Assembly: GCA_037179515.1 (NCBI GenBank)
Contig: JAXCGZ010013561.1
Location: 62,501 to 79,686, forward strand
DNA length: 17,186 nt
Origin: Halocaridina rubra
Lineage: Eukaryota > Arthropoda > Malacostraca > Decapoda > Atyidae
Direction of reading: 5' to 3'
Shown: one piece after another, positions 1-8,690 of the stretch
Layout of the letters: every line of letters begins with the position of its first letter
How positions within the stretch are numbered: the stretch's first letter is position 1
Made by a program: the position numbers and the translations under genes
Notes under the pieces: model-generated
What the model was told of the DNA's origin: nothing
Database searches by the model: none
The model's input: only the letters and a program-made list of their open reading frames with translations

Positions 1-14
1 AGATAGATAGATAC
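1..14. repeat. (GATA)n microsatellite end
   Basis: Short GATA-type tetranucleotide run at the window edge. The same run appears as TATC units at about 14633-14650 in the inverse copy, so it is an internal part of mTig and not flanking DNA. Confidence 0.7.
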
Positions 15-214
15 GTTTATTGACCACCTCTTTTAAAAAATTCAGTATAATCTTTACAAAAGGAATATTTGGTCCAAATTACAGTGAATAAATACAATAG
101 ATTTTGTACAATCATCAAATAAGTAGATGAATTTTAAATTAATATACATTGTACTAATAACTGAATGATATACGTACGTACAGTATAACTCACAGTATTG
201 CATCATACGCAATA

Positions 215-657
215 GTGTTCGATAGCGTACAATGTATTGGTGTCGCAGCTACGTGAGCTAGCATATATATTTATATTTCCAGTAGTTTCATGATTTTATT
301 GATAAAAAAAAAACGTATTTATTAGCCTAAGAATAATAAAACAGTAAAAAATAGTAAAAAAAACATAAATACTAACAGTATTGCAACATGTAAAATACGA
401 TACCGCTATCAGCGTTTTGGACAAAGACTCGTTCAGTCTAACTCACGTTTAGCTTGTGTTCGATAGCGTACAATGTATTGGGGTCGAAGCTACGTGAGCT
501 AGCATATATATTTATATTTCCAGTAGTTTCATGATTTTATTGATAAAAAAAAAAACGTATTTCTTAGCCTAAGAATAATATAACAGTAAAAAACATAAAT
601 ACTAACAGTATTGCAACATGTAAAATACGATACCGCTATCAGCGTTTCGGACAAAGG
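215..657 (-). repeat. Tandem duplication, two units of about 230-240 bp, inside mTig
   Basis: A unit starting at 215 (GTGTTCGATAGCGTACAATG) recurs at 456. Both units end in a CGCTATCAGCGTTT-like segment (about 404-417 and 634-647). The offset falls from 241 to 230 because the second unit lacks about 11 bp in an A-rich stretch near 350. The same duplication is present in the mTig copy at about 13985-14430, so it predates the spread of the element. It lies in what would be the 5' untranslated region of the ancestral transposon. Confidence 0.85.
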
Positions 658-770
658 TTTCCACCATCTTCCATTGTCTCGCCTTACTCGTGTGCGCCAT
701 TCATGTTGTGCTTATTATTATTAATATGTTTTGCTTGTGATTTTTTTACTTGCATATTTTAACCTTTGCA

Positions 771-923
771 ATGCCTCCCAAGCATCCTTCATCTTCTAAG
801 GCTTCTTGTAGTGAGCCTAAGCGGTAAAGGAAAATGTTAACCATTGTAGATAAAGTGAAACTCTTAGATATGTTGAAAGAAGGAAAACAGTTTGTGGATG
901 TCGGCCGCTATTTTTTCGTAAAC
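771..923 (+). pseudogene. Tigger transposase N-terminal remnant (mTig copy L)
   Basis: An ATG at 771 opens about 51 codons beginning MPPKHPSSSKASCSEPKR. An in-frame TAA at 825-827 interrupts it, and it continues RKMLTIVDKVKLLDMLKEGK to the VGRYF region. This looks like the start of a pogo/Tigger (CENP-B/jerky-like) transposase: a basic Ser/Pro-rich leader followed by the first helix of the N-terminal helix-turn-helix. Similarity stops at about 923, where sequence from the 3' part of the element is joined by deletion. Two further copies (8505-8654 and 13723-13872, minus) have Gln at the stop position but a different TAA six codons later. The fragment is not functional. Confidence 0.75.
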
Positions 924-1197
924 GTAAAAATTATTGTAAAATATGGAGCCTATTAATGTCAAGTCATCATCACCTTATTCATGGTAGGTTTTCCCATCAC
1001 TTTCATAAAAAAATTACGTTGCTTGCTGTTATTTATAATGTAAAGGGTGTTTTCTTAACATTACAGGGAGGGTTTATACAGTGTAAACGTAAAAATACAT
1101 TAAAATATCTATGTACATATAGGCTGATCTCTACACCGTGGATTTCCGGGTTCGCGCCGGGTCCCGGAACCGAACTACTGCGATAAGTCAGGCAAAA

Positions 1198-1306
<109 letters not shown>

Positions 1307-1472
1307 CATACAGGTATGCCTCTGCTTACGTCGTTTCGAGTTAAGTCGTTCTCGATTCTACGTGTTTCAAAAAAATATATGGAAAAAAAAAAAATAAAGT
1401 TTATGTCATTATGATCAACTTTCCGTCTGTCCGCTACAAATATTGGAATCATAATATCACTAGAAAACCATT

Positions 1473-1580
1473 AAAAGCACATGAAATCATGTTACTATGC
1501 AATAAATAAAAACAAAAGCATATAAAATCATGTTATTGTACAATAAATAAGAATAAAAGCATATAAAATCTTATTAAAAT
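1473..1580 (+). repeat. 41-bp tandem repeat, about 2.6 units, in the Tigger 5' region
   Basis: Units starting AAAAGCA at 1473, 1514 and 1555 are spaced exactly 41 bp apart and share the ATAAAATCATGTTA and AATAAATAA segments. The third is partial. They lie upstream of the transposase start; subterminal repeats of this kind can be transposase binding sites, but that is not shown here. Confidence 0.8.
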
Positions 1581-1733
1581 ATGTACAGTAGTTCCAATAT
1601 CTACCGTTAGGCGTCGTCACTCGTCATTCCCGCGAAACCGCTATTGTTCTGAACTGATTAGTTTATGCACGTTATACGTCTGTTTATCGGCCACTCTCAT
1701 TCTCATTCATTTGTGACCTTATATTTTGCCCCC

Positions 1734-3326
1734 ATGGCACCTAAGAAAATTGCTAGTGCAAGTGCTAAGCGTCATGCTATGACGCTGGACAATAAATTGG
1801 CTATGATAAAACGTCATGAAAAAGGTGAGAAAGTGGTAGCGATTGCACGATCTTTTGGGATGAGTCGGACAACTGTATCGACGATTGTACATAATAAGGA
1901 CAAGATTATAGCGCATATCAAATCTGATGCCCCAAGGATGAAGAACACCGTCATCAATAAGAAGAGAGGCAAAATCTTTGAAGAAATGGAAAGTCTTCTT
2001 TCTCTTTGGATTGATAGGTTGAATCATCAGCGAGGTGATGTTAGTCAAGAAATCATTCAAGAGAAAGCCTTGTCTTTGTTTGAGGATCTGAAGAAAAAAT
2101 ACCCCGATGAGAAAGATGTAGAGTTCAAGGCAAGTCAAGGATGGTTCATGAGATTTAAGGAGCGAAGGAGTTATCACTCCATTAAGAAGCAAGGTGAAAG
2201 TGCATCAGCAGACGAACAAGCAGCAACAGAATTTCCTAATACGTTAAAGAAAATCATCGAAGAAAACGGGTTTCTTCCCGAACAGATGTTTAACGTCTAC
2301 GAAACTGGTTTATATTGGAAAAAATTGCCAGGTCGTTCATTCATTTCTAAAGAGGAGAAAACAACCTCCGTGCCCTGAAGAACATACCCAAGGCATCTCT
2401 CCCTGTTATATGGATGTCTAATCCAAAAGCATGGGTTACTGTCGTTCTTTTTGAAGACTGGTTTTTCAACCATTTTATCACAGCAGCAGAGAAGTATTAC
2501 AAGGAGAAGGAGATTCCTTTTAAGATTTTACTTATTATAGATAATGCTCCTGGCCACCCGCAAAACATTGTCGATTTTCGCCCCAACCTTACCGTTGTAT
2601 ACTTTCCTCCTAACCACGTCTCTTTTGTAGCCAATGGATCAGGGAATAATTGCTGTCTTCAAGCGTTACTATATGAAGCATACGCTGCGGCAAGCAATAG
2701 CTGCCATTGACCTTGATGAGACATGCACACTTAGTGCCTTCTGGAAGAAATATGACATATACAAGGCTGTACAGAACATAGCAGCAGCATGGAATGATGT
2801 CCAAAACACGGCAATGGATGGTGTATGGAAGAAGCTATGCCCGCAATTCGTCAGTGATTTTAAGGGGTTTGATAATGTTGCCATCAACAAAACGTTGGTG
2901 ACTATGAGCAAAGAGCTAAAAATGGATTTGGAGGAAGAGGATTTCACAGATTTATTTGAAAAAGACAAGAAGCCCCTGACAAACGAAGAATTGATTGAGC
3001 TTCACGAGCAGCAAAATAAAGAAGAGGAGGAAGCAGAACCACCTGAACCACATCACTTTACCATTAAGAAAATGCAGCAGGCATTTGCATTTATCGAAAA
3101 AGGACTTTCTGTGTTCAAGGATATGGACCCCAGTGCTCAATGCTTTTCCAAGGTTATGGGGGCTTGTCACGAAGCTTTTGCTCCTTATAATGTGATTCTT
3201 GAGGAAAAGAAGAAGACAGTTCAAGGAACTCTCGACCAGTTTTTCAAGTCTATTGGACAGCGACGACAACAGCCAGAATCAGCTGTTGATGTTGACGATC
3301 GACAGCCAACTACGTCCGCGATGTAA
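1734..3326 (+). pseudogene. Tigger/pogo-type transposase, broken (CENP-B-like DNA-binding + DDE domain)
   Basis: Cut-and-paste transposase of the pogo/Tigger family. Reading from ATG 1734 (MAPKK), residues ~15-60 resemble the Psq/CENP-B N-terminal HTH (ALSRS-like helix seen as VVAIARSFGMSRTTVSTI), and ~75-145 the second CENP-B HTH ending GWFMRFKER. The DDE domain begins at ~180. The motif normally reading DETG is YETG (Y189, codon 2298-2300), so the first catalytic Asp is lost. At about 2362-2369 a deletion of roughly 38 codons shifts the frame, and coding continues from 2369 with LKNIPKASLPV. The second Asp is in IIDNAPGHP (2540-2542). A further frameshift precedes a TAG at 2628-2630, just before PMDQG with the third Asp (2637-2639). 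The C-terminal part is open to the stop at 3326, with an acidic region and a TSAM end. The four lesions make it inactive. Confidence 0.9.
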
Positions 3327-3456
3327 ACCACCAAGGTAAATTTAAGATAAATTAGTGTTTTTTTTTTATTATTGTTATTATTGCAAAATAATAATAATTT
3401 CTGTATATGTGTTTAACCTTAAAAAAGGCTTTTATTTTATCATGTCATAGCAAACC
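3327..3456 (+). other. Tigger 3' untranslated stretch up to the gypsy insertion
   Basis: AT-rich DNA with poly-T and ATT runs between the transposase stop and the gypsy LTR. No gene is seen. It continues biologically at 14937. Confidence 0.6.
3452..3456. repeat. Target-site duplication AAACC, left copy
   Basis: The five bases AAACC precede the LTR start TGTTAAGG at 3457. The identical AAACC follows the outer end of the other LTR at 14932-14936. A 5-bp duplication is usual for Ty3/gypsy integrases. Confidence 0.85.
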
Positions 3457-3653
3457 TGTTAAGGTTTGTAGTGCCTAATAAGAAGCAGAAATCATGGCTT
3501 CCAGTTTATTGTTGCAAGATGGGTGCCGGTCGGCTCAATCACCATAAACGTTAGAAAACCAACAGCGGGTATAAGTACAATGAAAACAAAAGAGGTGCGA
3601 TAAAGGGGATAACCTTATTATAAATAAAGGATTAGATCACTTATATCATAACA
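3457..3653 (-). repeat. Gypsy 3' LTR (197 bp)
   Basis: Runs from TGTTAAGG at 3457 to ATAACA at 3653, so on the element strand it begins TGTTAT and ends TTAACA. It matches 13285-13448 plus 14899-14931 with two substitutions (in GTCGGCTC and TCACCATA). An AATAAA on the element strand at 3510-3505 could be the polyadenylation signal. At 197 bp it is short for a gypsy LTR but complete. Confidence 0.93.
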
Positions 3654-3665
3654 ATCCTTTCCCCT
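3654..3665 (-). promoter_or_regulatory. Polypurine tract (plus-strand primer site)
   Basis: On the element strand the bases AGGGGAAAGGAT directly precede the 3' LTR. This purine run is in the position where RNase H leaves the plus-strand primer in LTR elements. Confidence 0.75.
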
Positions 3666-3759
3666 AGAATTTGCAATACATCACATATAAATAATAATAA
3701 ATCAACTTCTTAAAACAAGGCACACCTGAAAATTCTATATAAGGAGTTCAAAACACTAT

Positions 3760-4104
3760 TTACAAATTAAGACGATCAGGGGGTTTGATATTTCTTTGAA
3801 ACCTTCTCACTACTGGAGTCTGTATAGGTAACTCATCACATGCACTATTACTTACATCTCTTGAAGGTACACCATTTGTTTCTATAATATTAGAATTGGT
3901 TGTTAATTCACTAGGAACACTTGTTACAACAGGATTATCAGCTTCAATTTCACTTACAACAGGATTATCATAATCATTATTCAACATTTCATTATTAGAC
4001 TGATTGAAATCTCCAAAATATCTATGCATCAATTGATCAGAATGTCTTTTCCATATCATATTCCCTGAACAATGTACTTGCACTTTATAATTTCTTAAAC
4101 CCAT
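3760..4104 (-). pseudogene. Pol C-terminal tail after integrase, out of frame
   Basis: About 115 codons continue the integrase C-terminal region in a frame different from the main pol. The start carries the NYKVQV...WKRHSDQL motif, which resembles the conserved C-terminal segment ending in R-H-x-x-Q-L of gypsy integrases. A long acidic, Asn/Ser/Thr-rich linker follows, then a basic RRFQRNIKPPDRLNL ending at the stop. The frame is lost between residue 750 of the main frame (PLWV then stop) and GLRNYK, which suggests an out-of-frame deletion in the intervening loop. The repeated NPVV in the linker looks like a small internal duplication. Confidence 0.8.
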
Positions 4105-6347
4105 AGTGGACTTTTACCATAGTTACGTGCAAACACAGCATCATCAACTTTGTACGTGTTTTCTTCATTTGAAAGACTATCATTACATTCTTTACTTTCT
4201 TTCAGCTTTACATCTACAGTACCTCTGAAATTTCTATTAAACATAATCTCTGCAGGAGCTTTTCCTGTAGCAGAATGTACAGTTCTTCTATAGTTATAAA
4301 GAAAACGACAAACTCTAGTAGTATAATCTCCCTCTTTAAATTTTCTTAAACCCTCCTTAAATGTCCTTACAGCTCTTTCTGCAAGACCATTAGAGGCTGG
4401 ATGATAATGGGCAGGACAAACATGTTTTATACCATTCTTTTGCAAAAACACCTTCATTTCCTGTAATACAAAATTAGGAGCATTATCTGACACTATCATG
4501 TATGGCAAGCCAAAATTAGAAAACACTTTCCTTAGGTGATTTACAGTGACACCAGATGTTGCAGAACTAGAGAACTGTATATCTAAGAACTTACTATAAG
4601 AATCAGTGACAATTAGAAAATATTTACTATCAATAGGACCTGCATAGTCCATATGGACCCTAGACCATGGTTTTCCCGTATTAGGCCATGACAAAGTATT
4701 AGCTGGTGGTTGTTTATAATTCTTAAAACAAATATTACAATTCTTTGTCATCTCTGCAAGGTTTTGGTCAATCTTTGGCCACCAAACCCATTTCCTAGAC
4801 TCTGCTTTCATGGCATTTATTCCATTATGACCATTATGTAAATGAGTCAATACCTTACACCTCAATTCTACAGGTATTACAATACGATTCCTGTATAACA
4901 CTACATCATTATGAAGAGACAATTCATCTTTGACATTACAATATTCCATGAGTGACAAATTATTTTCTTTAGACCAACCAAATTTTAGACAATTAATTAA
5001 CTGAGACATCACTTTATCTTTCTTATTATATTGTCTAATTAGCTTATAAGAAATTTCACGAAAATCAAGCAGTTCCACTAATCTTACATACTCAGCAGGA
5101 ATCCCAGACTGAATTTCATCTTCTACTGGAAGACGGCTAAGTGCATCGGCAATAACAATTTCCTTTCCAGGTTTATGCACTAAATCAAAGTCATATTGAG
5201 AAAGTAACAAAGCCCATCTTTGTATCCTAGAATTGGCATTCTGAGGAATTGGCTTATCTTTACCAAACAATCCTAAAAGTGGTTTATGGTCCGTTCTGGC
5301 CATAAATTTCCTACCCAAAAGAAAATATCTAAATCTTTTGACAGCGAAAATCAAAGACAATCCTTCTTTAGCTAACTGTGAATATTTCATCTCAGCACTA
5401 CTCAATTTCTTACTTGCAAAATAAATAGGTCTTTCTACTCCATTGACCTTTTGCAATAACACACATCCTACACCAACAGGTGAAGCATCAACTTCCACAA
5501 TCAAGGGATATGACCCATCAAAATTTACTAACACTTTAGAGTCTGCAAAATCTTTCTTAAAACATTTAAATGCATTCTGTTCAATCTTTGTCCATTTAAA
5601 CTTGGCACCTTTTTTCAATAAATCATACAATGAAACTGATTTAGTTGAAAAATTCTTAATAAATCTACAGTAAAATGTAGTCATCCCTAAAAATGAGTGG
5701 ACCTCTGCTACTGAGGTAGGACATGGAGCATCCAAAATTGCTTTAACCTTCTTTGGGGATGGTTTTATTCCTTCACTTGATATACAGTGACCTAAATATT
5801 CAATACATTCCATATTTAAAACTGTTTTACTCTTATTTATCTGTACATTATGAGATTGCAACACATTTAAATCTTTCTTGAGTCTCTCATCATGCTCATC
5901 TTTAGTTTCACCACTGACAACTATATCATCCATATAGGCAGCAACACCATCAATATTACATAAGATCTGTGAAATAAATCTTTGAAAAATACCAGGAGAA
6001 GAGGACAAGCCAAATGGCAACCTCTTGTATTTATACATTCCTTTGTGTGTATTAATAACTAAAAACTCTTGACTTTGTTCTCCAACAGTTATTTGCAAAT
6101 ATGCTTTCTTCAAATCAATCTTAGAAAAAGATTTGCCTTTACCAACACTGCACAAAAGTTCATCAATCTTAGGCAAGGGGTATTTATCACATTGTATTTG
6201 CTTATTCAAATGCTTAAAATCTGCACATATGCGAATTTCTTTCTTATTCTCTTTTAACACAGGTACAATAGGCGCAGCCCATTCACTATGAGAAACAGAT
6301 TCTATAATATTTTCACTTACAAGTTTATCAATGGCCACTTCAACCAT
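4095..6347 (-). pseudogene. pol: Gypsy pol: reverse transcriptase, RNase H and integrase (750 codons open)
   Basis: Longest intact frame in the window. RT occupies residues ~20-200: VPVLKENKKEIRICADF, catalytic D78 in FSKIDLKKAY, PFGLSSSP, and YMDD at 138-141. RNase H follows at ~280-405, with acidic residues D287 (VEVDASP), E328 (LAKEGL), D353 (ARTDHK) and D401 (ADALSRL). The integrase zinc-binding part has H504/H507 and C537/C540, and the catalytic core has D567 (VHMDYAGP), D621 (IVSDNAP) and E657 (NGLAERAV). All catalytic residues are present. The first residues of RT lie in another frame upstream (6348-6612), joined at a site where two bases appear missing from an AGAG run, and the C-terminal tail is shifted as well. 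The enzyme regions therefore look well preserved but the polyprotein cannot be read through. Confidence 0.93.
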
Positions 6348-6612
6348 CTCTATGGTAAAATGGAACAGTACGTGCTTTTACAAACTTGGGAATAGCATCA
6401 CTCTTTAAATGAATTTTAGCTACAATGCTAGAAATAGGTTTGCTTACATCAACATTATAATCTTCAAACACTTGTTCAACACTTACATTATGAACATTGT
6501 TAACCTTGGTACTTTCATCTAATCCTGCCAATTAAATACCAACTTGTTTCATTAGATTTTTACCACATAAATTTGTATCCTTTGAATCAACAACATAAAA
6601 GACTTGTTGATA
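6340..6612 (-). pseudogene. Pol segment between protease and RT (PR C-terminus, RT N-terminus), shifted and with a stop
   Basis: In this frame the sequence reads FYVVDSKDTNLCGKN, typical of the end of a gypsy protease. An in-frame TAA at 6534-6532 follows, then LAGLDES and, near the end, KFVKARTVPFYHR, which matches the conserved KARPVPF-type motif just before the RT fingers. The frame joins the protease frame through an indel at about 6600-6620 and the main RT frame through an apparent 2-bp loss near 6347. The stop is probably a Gln codon changed by one base. This segment carries most of the damage in pol. Confidence 0.8.
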
Positions 6613-6955
6613 CATTATATCCATTATACACAACAGGAGCAATCTCTTTTCCCAAAACCTTTATATTAAAATCATCATAAGCCTGTAAGGGTTTCTTACA
6701 TTGTTCAACTTTCAAATTCAACTTCTCAACCCAATATTTATTCAAAGTTGAAACAGTAGCACCACTATCAACCTCAAAAGGAACTTGCATCTTATTAACA
6801 GAAAAATAAAATTGTTCAGCATGAACAGCATAGATTTTATCTCTGACAGTTAGCAATTTATCATCCTCTTCATCATTATCACTTAATGATACATCTTGAT
6901 CATCCACAATCTTTACAGTTTTCCTACTATTAAACAGGTTTACTACTAAAATCTT
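6587..6955 (-). pseudogene. Gypsy aspartic protease region
   Basis: After the gag frame ends, the +1 frame reads VKIVDDQDVSLSDNDEEDD, an acidic linker, then KIYAVHAEQFYFSVN and VPFEVDSGATVSTLN. The DSGA at 6769-6758 is the active-site motif of retroviral-type aspartic proteases (the enzyme works as a dimer and cleaves the polyprotein). The frame runs into a stop at 6587 after an indel, and the protease C-terminus continues in another frame (FYVVDS). Whether the gag-to-protease change of frame is programmed or a lesion cannot be decided from one copy. Confidence 0.85.
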
Positions 6956-7703
6956 TCTTGCTTGGTTTATTTGAACCTTTAGCTGTACTATAACCACTCT
7001 CTCTTTTGGCTTCTTTACAAACCTTTTGTAAATGACCCTTTTTATGACAATTATTACATGATAAATACTTAAATCTACAATAAAAGCTGTCATAAGAGAA
7101 ACCACAATGTTGACAAGATAAACCTACATATTTTCTTCTTACAACCTGAACCTGTGACTGAACCTCATCTTTCTCACTTACAAATGCTTTTTCCATGTTC
7201 AAAATTCTCTCCAAAATAGCCTGAGAGGTCATTGCTTGGAGATCTATGTTGAGAGCCACTAAATTTGAAAAATAAACTTCAGCATCTACAGCCATAAATA
7301 ACTGATCTCTTACTCTACCATCAAATTGGTTGCCAAAATTACAATGCTTTGCTAGAGCCTTTAAATCAGCATACAGTTCTTTTACACTCTCATCCTTCCT
7401 TTTTTTTCTTTGCTGGAAGGCTATCAAACTTCTGTGATAAGAAGGCTTAACAATAATATGACCTTTCAATAACTGAACCAAGTCTGCATAAGACTTTGTG
7501 TGGGGCAAATCAGGAGCACAAAGATTGCCTAAAACACTAAACACATCAGTACCCAATGACACAAGCAGGAGATTTTTTTTCTTGTCAGCCTCAGTGACAT
7601 TTAAATGACTAAAATGTGCCTCTAATAGGCTTAGCCATAATTCCAAGGAAATTTTCGATGGATTAAAACAATCAATTCTAATCTGATTCAACAACGACGA
7701 CAT
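6930..7703 (-). CDS. gag: Gypsy Gag (capsid and nucleocapsid)
   Basis: Open frame of about 257 codons from ATG 7703 (MSSLLNQIRID); an ATG at 7739 extends it by 12 codons, but the inner start fits family practice better. The middle part (W-L...LLLVSLG, Y..LV..LKGH, RS..FQQRKKRKDESVKELYADLKALAKHCNFG) has the look of a gypsy capsid domain. The C-terminal part has a canonical zinc knuckle, C-x2-C-x4-H-x4-C (CNNCHKKGHLQKVC, residues 228-241 counted from the 7739 start). An upstream degenerate one (CQHCGFSYDSFYC, 209-221) has Tyr where the His would be. The stop is at 6930, and pol continues in the +1 frame. Gag packages the RNA and forms the intracellular particle. Confidence 0.85.
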   Translation of the reverse strand: MSSLLNQIRIDCFNPSKISLELWLSLLEAHFSHLNVTEADKKKNLLLVSLGTDVFSVLGNLCAPDLPHTKSYADLVQLLKGHIIVKPSYHRSLIAFQQRKKRKDESVKELYADLKALAKHCNFGNQFDGRVRDQLFMAVDAEVYFSNLVALNIDLQAMTSQAILERILNMEKAFVSEKDEVQSQVQVVRRKYVGLSCQHCGFSYDSFYCRFKYLSCNNCHKKGHLQKVCKEAKRESGYSTAKGSNKPSKKDFSSKPV

Positions 7704-8064
7704 TGCGGACCTATTCTGTAATTTTACCAGTATCCACATACACTTAGGCTAATGTAGCACCCAAACAACCGACGATTCGGTATGCTAAGATAGCAAAAAC
7801 GTATGCTAGGCTTGAAGAAACATGCGCCCAAAACTGCAGTAGCATCATACAGGGCACTTAGGCTTAAATCCAACACTAGCCTAGTCGAGGTGAATCATGC
7901 AGCATCAATCCAATTAGGCATAACCATGGTAGCCTAATCCCGGCGTCGGTAAACAAAACATTTGGCACCTACCAGAAATCTTGCAAGGCGAATCTATTTA
8001 AGCCAGTAATATAATTAAACTTGAGAGGTTTCCCATATCCATGGCGGGTTCAATCTTTGCCAAA
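7704..8064 (-). other. Gypsy 5' leader, with candidate primer-binding site next to the LTR
   Basis: 360 bp of noncoding leader lies between the LTR and gag. Next to the LTR the element strand reads TTTGGCAAAGATTGAACCC. TGG two bases inside the LTR is the usual start of a tRNA primer-binding site, but the TTGAACCC block sits too close to it for a standard 18-nt tRNA 3' end, so I do not name the tRNA. Copy 2 differs by one base here (CGTTGCC for CTTTGCC). Confidence 0.6.
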
Positions 8065-8228
8065 TGTTAAGGTTTGTAGTGCCTAATAAGAAGCAGAAAT
8101 CATGGCTTCCAGTTTATTGTTGCAAGATGGGTGCCGGTCGACTCAATCAACATAAACGTTAGAAAACCAACAGCGGGTATAAGTACAATGAAAACAAAAG
8201 AGGTGCGATAAAGGGGATAACCTTATTA
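8065..8228 (-). repeat. Gypsy 5' LTR segment, duplicated copy (164 of 197 bp)
   Basis: Identical to 13285-13448 and ends at the same base (TTA then CAGTGTTGC), where mTig is inserted. The remaining 33 bp of the LTR are not found on the far side of this mTig copy (after 10248). So this copy is a duplicate, and the one at 13285 belongs to the original element boundary. Confidence 0.92.
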
Positions 8229-8504
8229 CAGTGTTGCATCACTTATCGCGGTAGTTCGGTTCCGGGACCCGGCGCGAACCCAGGAATCCGTGGTGTAGAG
8301 ATCAGCCTATATGTACATGGATATTTTAATGTATTTTTACGTTTACACTGTATAAACCCTCCCTGTACTGTTAAAAAAACACCCATTACATTATAAATAA
8401 CAGCAAGCAACGTAATTTTTTTATGAAAGTGATAGGAAAACTTACAATGAATGTGATGATGACTTGACATTAATAGGTTCCATATTTTACAATAATTTTT
8501 ACGT

Positions 8505-8654
8505 TTACATAAAATAGCGGCCGACATCCACAAACTTTTTTCCTTCTTTCAACATATCTAAGAGTTTCACTTTATCTACAATGGTTTACATTTTCCTTTG
8601 CCGCTTAGACTCACTACAAGAAGCCTTAGAAGATGAAGGATGCTTTGGAGGCAT
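8505..8654 (-). pseudogene. Tigger transposase N-terminal remnant (mTig copy A)
   Basis: From ATG at 8654 it reads MPPKHPSSSKASCSESKRQRKM, then an in-frame TAA, then TIVDKVKLLDMLKEGKKF through VGRYFM to TAA at 8507-8505. This is the same ~50-codon remnant as 771-923, with Gln where that copy has a stop and a stop where that copy has Leu. It has only the first part of the helix-turn-helix and no catalytic domain. Confidence 0.75.
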
Positions 8655-8690
8655 TGCAAAAGGTTAAAATATGCGAGTAAAAAAATCACA

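Larger units (their letters stand above)
1311..3456 (+). mobile_element. Tigger-like DNA transposon relic, 5' part (split by gypsy insertion)
   Basis: The proposed 5' end is CAGGTATGCCTC at 1311, preceded by TA. It is followed by TTACGTCG and TTAAGTCG subterminal motifs that recur, inverted, near 15210-15235 in the 3' remainder. The segment contains a 41-bp tandem repeat (1473-1580), a transposase pseudogene (1734-3326) and an AT-rich 3' untranslated stretch (3327-3456). It is cut at 3456 by the gypsy element with an AAACC duplication and resumes at 14937. The two parts together are about 2.48 kb, the usual size of a Tigger with one transposase gene. The exact 5' base is inferred; the gypsy junction is seen directly. 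Confidence 0.75.
7536..8690. repeat. Direct duplication, copy 1 (gag start + leader + LTR + mTig part)
   Basis: Matches 12749-13911 in the same orientation with about ten visible differences in 1155 bp, including an 8-bp insertion in copy 2 (near 13126). It covers the first 56 gag codons, the leader, 164 bp of the LTR and the first ~460 bp of an mTig element. The left break is inside gag, which stays intact here. At the right break, after AAATCACAAGC, copy 1 enters the 160-bp array while copy 2 continues as ordinary mTig. Confidence 0.95.

Noticed and set aside
1719..2192. Minus-strand open frame opposite the transposase; likewise 2669-2968 and 2952-3269
   Set aside because: Antisense shadows of the transposase, which has clear family motifs on the plus strand.
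3654..4104. Envelope gene
   Set aside because: After the integrase tail there are only about 105 bp to the LTR, so there is no room for one.
8040..8064. tRNA gene or SINE, from the GGGTTCAATC B-box-like string
   Set aside because: No A box or cloverleaf nearby, and the string lies in the gypsy leader next to the LTR.
8243..8533. Minus-strand frame of 96 codons in mTig A (similar plus-strand one at 956-1186)
   Set aside because: Spans the transposon terminus and noncoding 160-bp segment; no recognisable protein.
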